From NCBI GenBank assembly GCA_945906105.1, contig CAMDQO010000008.1:1-64000 (forward strand): DNA of 64,000 nt, written 5' to 3'. The notes under the pieces are model-generated. The model had not been told where the DNA came from. It did not search any database and worked only from the letters and a program-made list of their open reading frames with translations. Position numbers and translations under genes: made by a program. This stretch comes from Novosphingobium sp. Chol11. GTDB taxonomy: Bacteria; Pseudomonadota; Alphaproteobacteria; Sphingomonadales; Sphingomonadaceae. Below, in pieces: positions 7,110 to 16,063 of the stretch. Every line of letters begins with the position of its first letter. Positions within the stretch are counted from its first letter, which is position 1.

Positions 7110-8630
7110 ATGAATTTCGCCGACCTCGGCCTTTCCGACGAATTGCTCAAGGCGGTTGCCGCCAAGGGTTATGACACGCCCACACCGATCCAGGCTCAGG
7201 CCATTCCGCAGGTGTTGATGATGCGCGATCTGATCGCCATCGCCCAGACCGGGACGGGTAAAACCGCCAGTTTTGTGCTGCCGATGATCGATGTGCTGGC
7301 GCATGGTCGCCGCCGCGCGCTGATGCCGCGCTCGCTCATTCTTGAGCCGACGCGTGAACTGGCCGCGCAAGTCGCCGATGAATTCGCGCTTTACGGCGTC
7401 AACCACGATCTCAAGATGGCGCTGCTGATTGGCGGCGTGCAGATGGGTGATCAGGTCAAGGCGCTGCGCGATGGCGTTGATGTGCTGATCGCCACGCCGG
7501 GCCGCCTGATGGATCTGTTCGAGCGCGGCAAGATCCTGCTGACCGGTTGCGACCTGCTGGTGATCGATGAAGCGGACCGCATGCTCGACATGGGTTTCAT
7601 CCCTGACATCGAGAATATCTGCACCAAGCTGCCAGCCAATCGCCAGACGCTGCTGTTTTCGGCCACGATGCCGCCGCCGATCAAGAAGCTGGCGGACAAA
7701 TTTCTCAGCAATCCCAAATATATCGAAGTTTCGCGCCCCGCCAGCAAGAACCTCAACATCGCCCAGTTCAAGGTGAATGTTGATGCGCGCAAAAAGCGCG
7801 ATGTGCTGCGGCATTTGCTGCGCACCGACAATGTCACCACCGCTATCGTCTTTTGCAACCGCAAGACCATGGTGCGTGAATTGGCCAAGAGCTTGCAGCA
7901 GAATGGCTTTTCGGCAGGCGAAATCCACGGCGACATGGACCAGTCCTCACGCATTGCTGAACTGGACCGCTTCAAGGCGGGCACCATCAATATCCTCGTT
8001 GCATCAGACGTCGCCGCGCGCGGGCTTGATGTGAAAGGCGTGAGCCACGTGTTCAACTTCGATACGCCTTGGCACCCGGACGATTACGTCCATCGCATCG
8101 GCCGCACTGGCCGCGCCGGGGCCACCGGCCGCGCCTTCACCTTCGTCGCTCCGGCTGATGAAGAGGCGATCCAGAATGTCGAAAAGCTGACCGGCGGCGT
8201 TATTCCGATTTACGATATGCAGGGCGGTGCCAAGGAAGCAGCTGCGGCACCCACTTCGGATGCCGCCGAAGAACAGGCCGAAACTGCACCAAGCAAAGCA
8301 AAGCCGCCTCGCGAAAAGGCCGAGAAAGCCCCGCGCGAGCCGCGTGCTCCCCGTGCCGCCCGCGCGCCACGTGAGGAACGCGCTCCACGTGAGGAACGTG
8401 CTGAGCGTGAGCCACGCGAAGAACGCGCTCCCCGCGAAGAGCGCGCACCGCGTGAGGCTAGAGTTCCCAGAGAAGAACGTGCTCCCAGAGAAGAACGCGC
8501 GCCGCGTGCCGCCCGTCCCCCACGCGAAGAACAAAAGCCCCGCCGCGATGATCGCGCGCCCGCGCTGTCTCAGGATAGTGACGAATGGAACGGCCCAGTT
8601 CCGGGCTTTCTGGGTGTTTCGGCGCTTTAG
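7110..8630 (+). CDS. rhlE: DEAD-box RNA helicase, RhlE-like
   Basis: A 506-residue ATP-dependent RNA helicase. The Q motif is near residues 22-30 (YDTPTPIQAQ), motif I AQTGTGKT at 45-52, Ia PTRELAAQ, Ib TPGRLMD, motif II DEAD at 153-156, SAT at 184-186, motif V ARGLD at 303-307 and motif VI HRIGRTGR at 328-335. The last 130 residues are a low-complexity tail of repeated APREER-like units, rich in Arg, Glu and Pro, likely an RNA-binding disordered region. The frame is open from 7005, but the ATG at 7110 starts at the conserved FADLGLSDELL block. Such helicases act in ribosome assembly, cold response and RNA decay. Confidence 0.9.
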   Translation: MNFADLGLSDELLKAVAAKGYDTPTPIQAQAIPQVLMMRDLIAIAQTGTGKTASFVLPMIDVLAHGRRRALMPRSLILEPTRELAAQVADEFALYGVNHDLKMALLIGGVQMGDQVKALRDGVDVLIATPGRLMDLFERGKILLTGCDLLVIDEADRMLDMGFIPDIENICTKLPANRQTLLFSATMPPPIKKLADKFLSNPKYIEVSRPASKNLNIAQFKVNVDARKKRDVLRHLLRTDNVTTAIVFCNRKTMVRELAKSLQQNGFSAGEIHGDMDQSSRIAELDRFKAGTINILVASDVAARGLDVKGVSHVFNFDTPWHPDDYVHRIGRTGRAGATGRAFTFVAPADEEAIQNVEKLTGGVIPIYDMQGGAKEAAAAPTSDAAEEQAETAPSKAKPPREKAEKAPREPRAPRAARAPREERAPREERAEREPREERAPREERAPREARVPREERAPREERAPRAARPPREEQKPRRDDRAPALSQDSDEWNGPVPGFLGVSAL

Positions 8631-8669
8631 TTCATAACTGAGGCATGAGGAGGGAGCGGATGCTCTCCC

Positions 8670-9287
8670 TCACAACGCCGCATTGTTATAGCAATGCCAG
8701 GTGAAAATCGCCGCCGCGCCGCGATATGGTCGCCAGCTTTCGGCCAGTTCCCTTGTCAGCTTTTCACTCGGCCGCTCCTCAAGCCCGAGCAGCTTGTGTA
8801 AGCCCGCCTGCACGGCCAGATCGCCCGCAGGCCAGATGTCGGGGCGTCCTTCGGCGAACAGCAGGTAGATTTCGGCGCTCCACCGCCCGATGCCCTTGAT
8901 GCGGGTGAGCAGTTCGATGGCTTCTTCGTCGTCTGCTGGCAATGCATCGAAGGTCAGATCGCCGCTGATCACCATTTCGCACAAGCTACGCGCACAGCCC
9001 TGTTTCTGGCGCGAGAGGCCGCAGGCGCGCAGTTCATCGAAGTGGCTCTCGATCAGCAGGTGAGGTGAAACTTCGGGGCCGAGGTGCGCTTCCAGCTTGT
9101 TCCACATGGATGCCGCCGCCGCCACGCTGACCTGCTGACCGACGATGGTGCGCAGCAGGGTGACATAGCCCCGGTCACGGATTCGCGGTTCGGGATAGCC
9201 GGTCAGTTCCAGTGCGCGCGCCATTCCCGGCTCGCGCAGCGCAATGGCATCGAGCCCCTCACGGATCGCTTCAGCGCTTAGCCCCAT
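8670..9287 (-). CDS. DNA-3-methyladenine glycosylase II-like (HhH-GPD)
   Basis: A 205-residue base-excision glycosylase of the HhH-GPD superfamily, AlkA-like, lacking the N-terminal domain of E. coli AlkA. IVGQQVS is at 48-54, the helix-hairpin-helix RIKGIGRWSAE at 129-139, and the Gly-Asp segment AGDLAVQ contains the likely catalytic D156. It should remove alkylated purines such as 3-methyladenine. No Fe-S cysteine loop is present at the C terminus, which argues against Nth or MutY. The frame extends to 9374, but the ATG at 9287 is preferred. Convergent with the helicase and divergent from the ferredoxin gene. Confidence 0.85.
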   Translation of the reverse strand: MGLSAEAIREGLDAIALREPGMARALELTGYPEPRIRDRGYVTLLRTIVGQQVSVAAAASMWNKLEAHLGPEVSPHLLIESHFDELRACGLSRQKQGCARSLCEMVISGDLTFDALPADDEEAIELLTRIKGIGRWSAEIYLLFAEGRPDIWPAGDLAVQAGLHKLLGLEERPSEKLTRELAESWRPYRGAAAIFTWHCYNNAAL

Positions 9288-9397
9288 GATTTTAGCCCCA
9301 TGCCATGTTTCCTTCACTGCTTGCCAAATTCCGACCTCTTCACTAGCAGCGCGTTCAAAGCTCGCACAGGGCAAGATCTAAACAAGGATTCGAAACA

Positions 9398-9715
9398 ATG
9401 GCCAAGCTGGTAGTCGTCAACCGCGAAGGTGCGGAAACTGAAGTTGAAGTGAAGAGCGGTTTTTCGGTGATGGAAGCCATCCGTGACAACGGTTTTGATG
9501 AACTGCTGGCGCTGTGCGGCGGCTGCTGTTCTTGCGCCACCTGCCATATCCACATCGATCCGGCGTTCATGGGCGCACTGCCCGCAATGAGCGAAGACGA
9601 GAACGATCTGCTCGATAGTTCGGATCACCGCGATGAATTTTCGCGGCTTTCGTGCCAGGTCAAGATGAGCGACGCGCTCGATGGCCTCAAGGTGACGATT
9701 GCTGAAGAAGATTGA
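9398..9715 (+). CDS. [2Fe-2S] ferredoxin, adrenodoxin type
   Basis: A 105-residue soluble electron carrier. The four cluster ligands fit C40, C46, C49 and C86, the C-x5-C-x2-C...C spacing of vertebrate-type and bacterial ISC/P450 ferredoxins. An extra Cys pair (C43, C44) sits within the ligand loop. The acidic stretch SEDENDLLD at 65-73 is the typical partner-docking helix. It is monocistronic with a good leader, so it may serve P450s, Rieske oxygenases or Fe-S assembly; the partner is not in this window. Confidence 0.9.
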   Translation: MAKLVVVNREGAETEVEVKSGFSVMEAIRDNGFDELLALCGGCCSCATCHIHIDPAFMGALPAMSEDENDLLDSSDHRDEFSRLSCQVKMSDALDGLKVTIAEED

Positions 9716-9755
9716 TCTTCTTGCGATAGGGCTGCTCAGGCTCTAGCTTTCAGAC

Positions 9756-10751
9756 ATGACTGTACCCGCCGTCCGCAATTCGCTCGACCTTATCGGCAAT
9801 ACGCCGCTCGTTCTGCTCAAGGGGCCGAGCGCGGCGGCGGGCTGCGAGATCTGGGGCAAGTGTGAATTTGCCAACCCCGGCGCCTCGGTGAAAGACCGGG
9901 CGGCGCTGTGGATCGTCCGCGATGCCGAAGCGACCGGCGCATTGAAACCCGGTGGCACCATTGTGGAAGGCACGGCGGGCAATACCGGCATCGGGCTGGC
10001 GCTGGTCGCCAATGCGCTGGGCTACAAGACGATCATCGTCATGCCCGAAACGCAAAGCCGCGAGAAGATGGACACGCTGCGTGCGCTGGGGGCTGAACTG
10101 GTGCTGGTCCCCGCCGCACCGTTTTCCAATCCGGGGCATTTTGTCCACACCTCGCGGCGGCTGGCCGAAGAAACGTCCGGCGCGATCTGGGCCAACCAGT
10201 TTGACAATGTGGCCAACCGCAAGGCGCATATCGAAAGCACGGCACCGGAAATCTGGGAGCAGATGGAAGGCCGGATTGATGGTTTCACCTGCTCGGCGGG
10301 CACTGGCGGGACGATTGCCGGGGTGGGGCTTGGCCTCAAGGCATTCGACGAGAAGGTGACGATTGCGCTCACCGATCCGCACGGCGCAGCGCTGTATAAT
10401 TACTATGCCCACGGTGAACTTAAGTCTGAGGGCACTTCGGTGGCCGAAGGCATCGGGCAGGGCCGCATCACCGCCAACCTTGAAGGCGCGCCGATCGACA
10501 CCCAGTTCCGCATCTCTGACGTTGAGGGCATGGAATGGGTGGCGCGGCTGCTCACCGAAGAGGGGCTGTGTCTGGGGCTGTCCTCGGGCATCAATGTTGC
10601 GGGAGCCGTGGCGCTCGGCAAGCAGCTCGGGCCAGGCAGCCGCGTGGCGACGATCCTTTGTGATACCGGGCTACGTTACCTGTCATCGCTGTACAATGCA
10701 GAATGGCTTGAGGCGAAGGGACTGCCGGTTTTCCCGTGGCTGAGGCGTTAG
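9756..10751 (+). CDS. Cysteine synthase-like PLP enzyme
   Basis: A 331-residue fold-type II PLP enzyme close to CysK/CysM. The Schiff-base lysine is K46 in ASVKDRAA, the substrate loop is EGTAGNTGIGLA, and the phosphate-binding loop is CSAGTGGTIAG. The reaction expected is O-acetylserine plus sulfide to cysteine. The C-terminal part (ISDVEGMEWVARLLTEEG, LSSGINVAGA) fits CysK-type enzymes, though some homologues are cystathionine beta-synthases. It is 35 nt from the ferredoxin stop and could be co-transcribed. It lies far from the sulfate-reduction genes at 40-44 kb but could use their sulfide. Confidence 0.85.
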   Translation: MTVPAVRNSLDLIGNTPLVLLKGPSAAAGCEIWGKCEFANPGASVKDRAALWIVRDAEATGALKPGGTIVEGTAGNTGIGLALVANALGYKTIIVMPETQSREKMDTLRALGAELVLVPAAPFSNPGHFVHTSRRLAEETSGAIWANQFDNVANRKAHIESTAPEIWEQMEGRIDGFTCSAGTGGTIAGVGLGLKAFDEKVTIALTDPHGAALYNYYAHGELKSEGTSVAEGIGQGRITANLEGAPIDTQFRISDVEGMEWVARLLTEEGLCLGLSSGINVAGAVALGKQLGPGSRVATILCDTGLRYLSSLYNAEWLEAKGLPVFPWLRR

Positions 10752-10779
10752 CGCGGGAATAGGTTCAGTTAGTTCACTT

Positions 10780-10866
10780 CGTCATTGCGAGCGAAGCGAA
10801 GCAATCCAGGGCGGTTTGCGCGACTCTGGATTGCCGCGTCGCTTCGCTTCGCTCCTCGCAATGACG
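10780..10866. repeat. REP-like palindromic repeat (CGTCATTGCGAGCG family)
   Basis: The left arm starts CGTCATTGCGAGCGAAGCGA and ends AATCCAG; the right arm is its near-perfect reverse complement ending CGCAATGACG. About 30 bp per arm, with one small insertion, and a 20-nt loop. This is a dispersed intergenic palindrome common in sphingomonad genomes. It sits after the cysteine-synthase-like gene and may act as a transcription or mRNA-decay boundary. Confidence 0.85.
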
Positions 10867-10940
10867 AAGAACAGGTGAGGGGTTTGCGCCCAAAGGCATT
10901 CACGGTTGCCTAACTCGCGTGAAGTTGTAAACTGGCCTTA

Positions 10941-11276
10941 ATGGCCACAATGCCAACCAACAGCTCGAAGGGTCCCGAGCCGCAACATTTCATGTTGCCT
11001 AACGCGCGCGAATTGCGGGCGCAGGCCGTGCATCGTCTGCAGATCGGCCTGTTCGGCCTTGCTGCCATGCTACTGCTGGTGGGGCTGGCCAATATCATCA
11101 TGGACCGCGCCCGGATTGCTGATGGCAATGTTCAGAACGGCACATCTGCAAGCAATAGCGTTGGCCAGATATCCAGCGATCCACTGGCCGATCTTGGCGC
11201 GGTGCCATCTCCGGGGCCGAGCAATCTTGGCGCGGCGGGTTCGCGTGAGCAGAACCCTGCGGCAACGGGCCGTTAG
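10941..11276 (+). CDS. Single-pass membrane hypothetical protein upstream of mraZ
   Basis: A 111-residue protein with a cytoplasmic N-terminal part, one membrane helix at about residues 33-53 (LQIGLFGLAAMLLLVGLANI), and a disordered Gly/Ser/Pro-rich C-terminal tail. No domain recognised. It overlaps the start of the next gene by 32 nt, so the two are almost surely translated together. Placement just before the dcw cluster hints at a cell-envelope role, but that is only context. Confidence 0.55.
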   Translation: MATMPTNSSKGPEPQHFMLPNARELRAQAVHRLQIGLFGLAAMLLLVGLANIIMDRARIADGNVQNGTSASNSVGQISSDPLADLGAVPSPGPSNLGAAGSREQNPAATGR

Positions 11277-12012
11277 CATCGCGTTTCGCAGGGTTTGGGC
11301 GCTGCTGATTCCAGCCGCACTGCTGCTCGCCGCGCCTCCCCAAGCCAATGCGCAGCAACCGGTATCTGTCGGCCTGTTTACCAGCCTGCCGATCCTGTGG
11401 AGCGAAGAGGGCGATATTTCCGCTCTGCTCAAAAGTGAAGCTCCGCCGCACTGGGCGCGCGCAGTGCTGGAAAAGCACGGCAAGTTCAGGCCGCTTGACC
11501 ATCTGGGTGCGGGCAAGGCTGGCTTGGACGGTATCAAGCTGCTGGTCATGGCCCAGCCGCGTGCGCTGTCCCCGCAGGAGAATGTTGCGCTCGATAAATG
11601 GGGGCGCAGTGGGGGGGGGCGCCTGCTGCTGTTTGCCGATCCGATGCTGACGAGTGAGAGCGCCTTTCCGTTGGGTGACAAACGGCGGCCTCAGGCGATT
11701 GTCATGCTGGGGCCGGTGCTGGCGCACTGGGGGCTGCGGCTTGATTTTGATGCGGAACAGGCGCCGGGAGCGCACGATGCCAAGGCGCTTGGCCTGACGC
11801 TGCCGGTCAATTTACCGGGCAGTTTAGTGGCGCTGCATCGCAAACGGGGCTGTCAGCCTGATCGCGGTGGTCTGACGGCGCAGTGCCGCATCGGCAAGGG
11901 CCGCGTTGTGGTGATCGCCGATGCCGCCTTGTTGGAAGAAGCGGCAGCGGAGGATGCCGATTCACGAGCCAGGCTGCTGGAATTACTGCTGAAAAAAACA
12001 CTGAATCTGTGA
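11245..12012 (+). CDS. Exported hypothetical protein, GldG-like
   Basis: 255 residues from a GTG start that overlaps the previous gene by 32 nt. Residues 1-32 form a signal peptide (FRRVWALLIPAALLLAAPP ending ANAQ). The core pattern, FTSLPILW near the start, then IKLLVMAQPRALSPQENVALDKW and GGGRLLLFADP, matches the extracytoplasmic GldG/DUF4350-type proteins linked with some ABC transporters. That assignment is by eye and tentative. A run of nine G at 11611-11619 lies in the coding sequence and could slip. The frame also stays open further upstream to 11059 but that region is the previous gene. Confidence 0.5.
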   Translation: MSRTLRQRAVSIAFRRVWALLIPAALLLAAPPQANAQQPVSVGLFTSLPILWSEEGDISALLKSEAPPHWARAVLEKHGKFRPLDHLGAGKAGLDGIKLLVMAQPRALSPQENVALDKWGRSGGGRLLLFADPMLTSESAFPLGDKRRPQAIVMLGPVLAHWGLRLDFDAEQAPGAHDAKALGLTLPVNLPGSLVALHRKRGCQPDRGGLTAQCRIGKGRVVVIADAALLEEAAAEDADSRARLLELLLKKTLNL

Positions 12013-12349
12013 AATTGAGCAAATAGGGTAAATCCGGGGTAACTCCGGGGTCACATCAGATAGCGGCAAATGAATCGTGTATTTTCAGCATCTTGTTTAC
12101 AATGATGACGAGCATTGGCGATCAAACTGTAAGAAAATATAATAATTAAATTCAATAAGTTAACGTAAATATCCCCAATATCCCGTGGATTTCCCTTCAC
12201 ACCCCGGCTGAGCAGCGTTAAGGATGCTGCTTGATCGGAACGAATCTCTACGCCGCACCTGCACAGGGTGACGTCGGTTGCGAAGGCGCGCGACCGGGAG
12301 GTGGAGCTTTGTTTCCGGCGGGAATTACAGCTTGGCGGGGCTGGGGCAC
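12013..12349. other. AT-rich regulatory region before mraZ
   Basis: 337 bp without a convincing gene, clearly richer in A and T than its surroundings at 12090-12180. It holds a direct repeat TCCGGGGT(A/C)AC at about 12032-12053 and the clustered TCCC motifs listed separately. I see no clear sigma70 promoter, but this is the obvious place for the main dcw promoter. Confidence 0.5.
12171..12195. promoter_or_regulatory. Candidate MraZ operator (clustered TCCC/GGGA motifs)
   Basis: Three TCCC motifs (GGGA on the other strand) occur at starts about 9 and 11 bp apart in this stretch. MraZ binds its own promoter at TGGG-like repeats with 10-bp periodicity in other bacteria. The match here is loose. 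Confidence 0.3.
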
Positions 12350-12841
12350 GTGGAAACTAACGGGATCAGGTACAAGGGAGCTGGAATTTCGCTGAAAGGC
12401 GGAATGGATCGCTTCGCTCTGCCTGCCGACTTCCGCAAACTGGTCAGAGAATCCGGCGATGGTGAGCGTACGCTCTGCCTGCAAATCCACGATGAATTGC
12501 CATGCCTTGTTGCCTTCGGGCTCTCGCGTCAGCTGGATTTCGATGCGCAGATTGACCGCGAGGAGCAGCAGGCCGGGGCAGCGTTCAATCGCACTGCCCG
12601 CACCAGCCAGCTTTATGGTTTCCGCACGGTGGTTTTCGATGATTCTGGCCGCTTTGTCCTGCCCTCGCGCTGGCTTGAAGCGGCAAAGCTGACCGACCGC
12701 CTCTATTTTCAGGGCGCCGGCCCGGATTTTCTGATCTTCAACCCGGACGAAGTTTTCAAACTTGGTGACGAATACCGTCACATGAAAATCAGTTGCGAGG
12801 AAGAGCTGGAAAAGCTCGCCGCCGGGAAGGGCCGCAAGTGA
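12350..12841 (+). CDS. mraZ: Transcriptional regulator MraZ
   Basis: A two-repeat MraZ/SpoVT-AbrB-fold protein. The repeats are visible as [15 protein letters not shown] near residue 20 and the second [16 protein letters not shown] near residue 100, both with the D-x-x-G-R-x-x-L-P-like signature. MraZ represses the dcw operon at its own promoter. Start uncertain: the GTG at 12350 gives 163 residues; a TTG at 12278 would give 187. Its stop overlaps the rsmH start by 4 nt (GTGA). The first gene of the dcw operon. Confidence 0.85.
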   Translation: METNGIRYKGAGISLKGGMDRFALPADFRKLVRESGDGERTLCLQIHDELPCLVAFGLSRQLDFDAQIDREEQQAGAAFNRTARTSQLYGFRTVVFDDSGRFVLPSRWLEAAKLTDRLYFQGAGPDFLIFNPDEVFKLGDEYRHMKISCEEELEKLAAGKGRK

Positions 12842-13812
12842 GCGACCTCATCACCGCACCCCACATCCCGGTCCTGCTGGACGAGGTGATCGAAGCGCTC
12901 CGCCCCGCACCCGGTTCGGTGATCATCGACGCCACCTTTGGCGCGGGCGGCTATACCCGCCGCCTGCTCGATGCCGGAGCAACTGTCCACGCTTTTGACC
13001 GCGATCCAGATGCGATTGCGGCGGGGCAGGGCTGGGCGGAAACGCAGGCCAATCCGCCGCGCCTGATCCTCCATCCGCGCCGCTTCTCTGAAATGGTTGC
13101 AGCCATGGCCGAAGCTGGCGTGTCGCAAGTCGATGGTCTGGTTATGGATATCGGTGTTTCGTCGATGCAGCTTGATCAGCCGGGACGCGGCTTTGCTTTT
13201 TCCACCGATGGTCCGCTCGATATGCGGATGGGGCAGGAGGGCGAGAGCGCCGCCGATTTCCTCAATACCGCTGCCGAAGCCGATATTGCCGATGTGCTGT
13301 TCAACTATGGCGAAGAGCGCCAGTCGCGCCGGGTTGCGCGCGCCATCGTCGCTGCCCGCCCCCTGAGCACCACCGGTGAGCTGGCCCATGTGATCCGCAA
13401 ATCACTGGGTCATCGTCCGGGCGCACCGAAAGACCCGGCGACCCGCAGCTTTCAGGCAATCCGCATCCACGTGAACGCCGAGCTGGAAGAGCTGGAGGCC
13501 GGACTTGCCGCCGCCGAGCACTTGCTGCGCGAAGGTGGGCGGTTGGCGGTTGTTGCTTTTCACAGTCTTGAGGACCGCATCGTCAAGCAATTCCTGCGCG
13601 ATGCGAGCGGAGCAGCCGCAGGCGGATCGCGCCATCTGCCGGTGGTTGTCGACCGTACGCCCGCCTCATTCGCTGACCTGTCCAAGGCCATTCGCGCCTC
13701 GGAAGCGGAGCTTGCCCGCAATCCCCGCGCCCGCTCTGCCACGCTGCGCGCCGCCACGCGCTCAGCCTCATCGCCTCGTTTTCTGCCATCTGGTCAAAGG
13801 AGGGCTGCATGA
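12838..13812 (+). CDS. rsmH: 16S rRNA (cytosine1402-N4)-methyltransferase RsmH
   Basis: A 324-residue SAM-dependent methyltransferase (old name MraW) that N4-methylates C1402 in the ribosomal P site. It opens with [15 protein letters not shown], then [16 protein letters not shown], the SAM loop. [22 protein letters not shown] and the later [16 protein letters not shown] are family signatures. The start is a GTG overlapping the mraZ stop (GTGA). Its stop overlaps the ftsL start (ATGA). Confidence 0.97.
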   Translation: MSDLITAPHIPVLLDEVIEALRPAPGSVIIDATFGAGGYTRRLLDAGATVHAFDRDPDAIAAGQGWAETQANPPRLILHPRRFSEMVAAMAEAGVSQVDGLVMDIGVSSMQLDQPGRGFAFSTDGPLDMRMGQEGESAADFLNTAAEADIADVLFNYGEERQSRRVARAIVAARPLSTTGELAHVIRKSLGHRPGAPKDPATRSFQAIRIHVNAELEELEAGLAAAEHLLREGGRLAVVAFHSLEDRIVKQFLRDASGAAAGGSRHLPVVVDRTPASFADLSKAIRASEAELARNPRARSATLRAATRSASSPRFLPSGQRRAA

Positions 13813-14336
13813 TTGTTACACGCTCAGGTTTGCGTTCGATCGGCTGGGCCATGATCCTCACCGTGTGCCTTGCGCTGACCGTGGCGCTAACCTTCAAGGT
13901 CAATGCGGTGAAAAGCCAGGTGCGGCTGACCGAGCGGCAGATCGTCGCGGTCGAGCAAGACAGGAATTTGCTCGAAACCGAATTTGAAACCCGCGCCAGC
14001 CAGCGCCAGCTGACCTCTCTCAACACCATCGAGCTGGGTCTCAAGGCTCCAAAGCCCGGCCAGTATCTTGAAGGTGAGCGCCAACTGGCCTCACTCGGCA
14101 AGCCGCGCGGGCTTGATGCGCCCGCACCGATCATGGTGGCCAGCGCCGACCGGACTAGCCGCTCAGGCTTTCCTGCCATGGTCAATCCGCTGTCGGGTAA
14201 GGCCGAGGCGGCAGAGCGTCCTGCTGGCGGGCAGTCCATTGCTCAGGCCAAGCGCCAGACCGGCTCTGAGCTCGGATCACGCCTTTCCCGCGTTGATCAT
14301 GTCGCCTCTTCCGCCAAGGGGGCCACAGCTGAGTGA
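13809..14336 (+). CDS. ftsL: Cell division protein FtsL
   Basis: A 175-residue bitopic protein: a short cytoplasmic N terminus, a membrane helix at about 11-31 ([19 protein letters not shown]), then a coiled coil region ([21 protein letters not shown], split as heptads over 33-55). The order between rsmH and ftsI identifies it; sequence alone is weak, as usual for FtsL. It forms a complex with FtsB and FtsQ that activates FtsW-FtsI. The C-terminal half (90-175) is an extra Ala/Ser-rich tail, longer than in E. coli (121 residues). Confidence 0.85.
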   Translation: MIVTRSGLRSIGWAMILTVCLALTVALTFKVNAVKSQVRLTERQIVAVEQDRNLLETEFETRASQRQLTSLNTIELGLKAPKPGQYLEGERQLASLGKPRGLDAPAPIMVASADRTSRSGFPAMVNPLSGKAEAAERPAGGQSIAQAKRQTGSELGSRLSRVDHVASSAKGATAE

Positions 14337-16063
14337 ACGCGATTGCCGTCTCGACCAAAATTTCACCAGCGCGCGTTCAGCTCGTCAATGTTCGTCAGCG
14401 CCTGCTGCTGACTGCGCAGATCCGGGTGCTGCTGGTCGCGGCGACATTCGCCGTGGTGGCGCTGATTGCCATGATCAAGCTGACCTGGCTCGGCATTGGC
14501 AAGGACGCGCCTGCCAACCAGACGCTTGATGAGGCGCTCAAGCCGCCGCGTGCCGAAATCGTTGATCGCAATGGCGTTTCTCTGGCCCGCGCGCTGCCGA
14601 CCTATGCACTGTGGTTCAATGCCAACAAGATTGATGAAGCCGATCCGCTGGTCAAATCCCCGCAGGAAATAGCCACGGCGCTGATGGGAATTTTTCCCGA
14701 TGAGAATTATGATCGCCTGGTCGCGACGCTCTCATCAGGTCAGTCCGCCACTATCCGCCACCGCGTTCTACCCGAAGAAGCCAACCGCATTCAGGCACTG
14801 GGCGAACCCTCTTTGCAGTTTCCCAAAGAGGAAGAGCGCTATTATCCGCAAGGATCAATGGGGGCTTTCGTCATTGGCTATGTCAACCGCGACGGTAAGG
14901 GGCTGGTCGGCATGGAGCAGGTGCTCGATGCAAGGCTGAACGATCCGGCCCAGCGCGGAACTCCTGCCGTGCTCTCAATTGACGCGCGGGTTCAGGGCGC
15001 GCTGGAGGACGAGCTGGAAACCGCCATTCGCGACAGCAATGCCAAGGGCGGCGGGGGTATCGTGCTCGATGCCGATACCGGCGAAGTGATCAGCCTTGCC
15101 TCCGCGCCCAGCTTTGATCCCAACCGGCCGTCGATCTTCGATGCCGAAGGGCAGGGGCTGATGCACAACAACATCTCGGGTCAGGTTTTTGAACTGGGCT
15201 CGGTATTCAAGCCGCTGACGGTCGCCGCCGCCATCGACAACGGCACCGTTACAGACATTGCGCAGCGCTGGCCCGCCGGGGAAGAGCGGATGATCGCGGG
15301 CGCCATCGTCCACGATCACAAGAGCTATGGCGCATCGCTCAATATTCCCGAAGCGCTGATCCATTCATCGAACATCGTGCTCGCCCAGATCGGTGAGGAT
15401 GTCGGTCCGGAACGCCTGAGCGCCAATCTGCGTTCGCTCGGCTTTTTCGAGAAGGCCTATCTGGAATTGCCTGGCCGCGGCATGCCGATGCTGCCGCGCG
15501 AATGGTCAAACATCACCACCACCCGCGTCGCCTTTGGCCATGGCATGTCAGTAACGCCGCTGCATCTCGCCAGCGCCTATGCGGCTATGGTCAATGGCGG
15601 TATCTGGCGTCCGGCAACACTGCTGAAGCTGGAGCCGGGCAAGGCACCCGCCGGTCGCCGGATTTACAAGGCTTCGACCAGCGCGCGGATGCGTCAGTTG
15701 CTGCGCCTGATCGTCGATCTTGGCACCGGGCGTTCGGCCAATGCGCCGGGTTACCGGGTCGGCGGTAAAACCGGGACCGCCGAGGTTGCCGATCAATACG
15801 GCTATCACAAGGACCGCGTGATCGCGACTTTTGCCTCGGCCTTTCCGATGGACCGTCCGCGCTATGTCGTGGTGATCACTCTGGTGGAACCCAAGGCGAC
15901 AACAGCGACATCAGGCCAGCGCACCGCCGCATGGAACGCCGCGCCGGTGGTTGGCCGGCTGGTGCCGCGGATCGGTCCGCTGCTCGGCATCATGCCCGAT
16001 GAAACCCGCGACGTGGATATTACCGATCTCGCCCCGCTGGTTGGCAGCGGAGAGGGTGAATGA
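14333..16063 (+). CDS. ftsI: Septal peptidoglycan transpeptidase FtsI (PBP3)
   Basis: A 576-residue class B penicillin-binding protein. One N-terminal membrane anchor lies at about 30-52, the dimerisation domain follows (PPRAEIVDRNG at 71-81), and the transpeptidase domain carries S290-x-x-K293 (GSVFK), S345-x-N347 (HSSN) and K479-T-G (GGKTG). It cross-links peptidoglycan at the division site with FtsW. The start is a GTG overlapping the ftsL stop. Its stop overlaps the murE start (ATGA). Confidence 0.96.
   Translation: MNAIAVSTKISPARVQLVNVRQRLLLTAQIRVLLVAATFAVVALIAMIKLTWLGIGKDAPANQTLDEALKPPRAEIVDRNGVSLARALPTYALWFNANKIDEADPLVKSPQEIATALMGIFPDENYDRLVATLSSGQSATIRHRVLPEEANRIQALGEPSLQFPKEEERYYPQGSMGAFVIGYVNRDGKGLVGMEQVLDARLNDPAQRGTPAVLSIDARVQGALEDELETAIRDSNAKGGGGIVLDADTGEVISLASAPSFDPNRPSIFDAEGQGLMHNNISGQVFELGSVFKPLTVAAAIDNGTVTDIAQRWPAGEERMIAGAIVHDHKSYGASLNIPEALIHSSNIVLAQIGEDVGPERLSANLRSLGFFEKAYLELPGRGMPMLPREWSNITTTRVAFGHGMSVTPLHLASAYAAMVNGGIWRPATLLKLEPGKAPAGRRIYKASTSARMRQLLRLIVDLGTGRSANAPGYRVGGKTGTAEVADQYGYHKDRVIATFASAFPMDRPRYVVVITLVEPKATTATSGQRTAAWNAAPVVGRLVPRIGPLLGIMPDETRDVDITDLAPLVGSGEGE

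Noticed and set aside
10780..10866. Interpretation as a tRNA or sRNA
   Set aside because: The sequence is the common CGTCATTGCGAGCG repeat, with no promoter.
12793..12837. Upstream extension of rsmH
   Set aside because: It overlaps mraZ and gives a basic leader; the GTG at 12838 with the GTGA overlap is the normal start.
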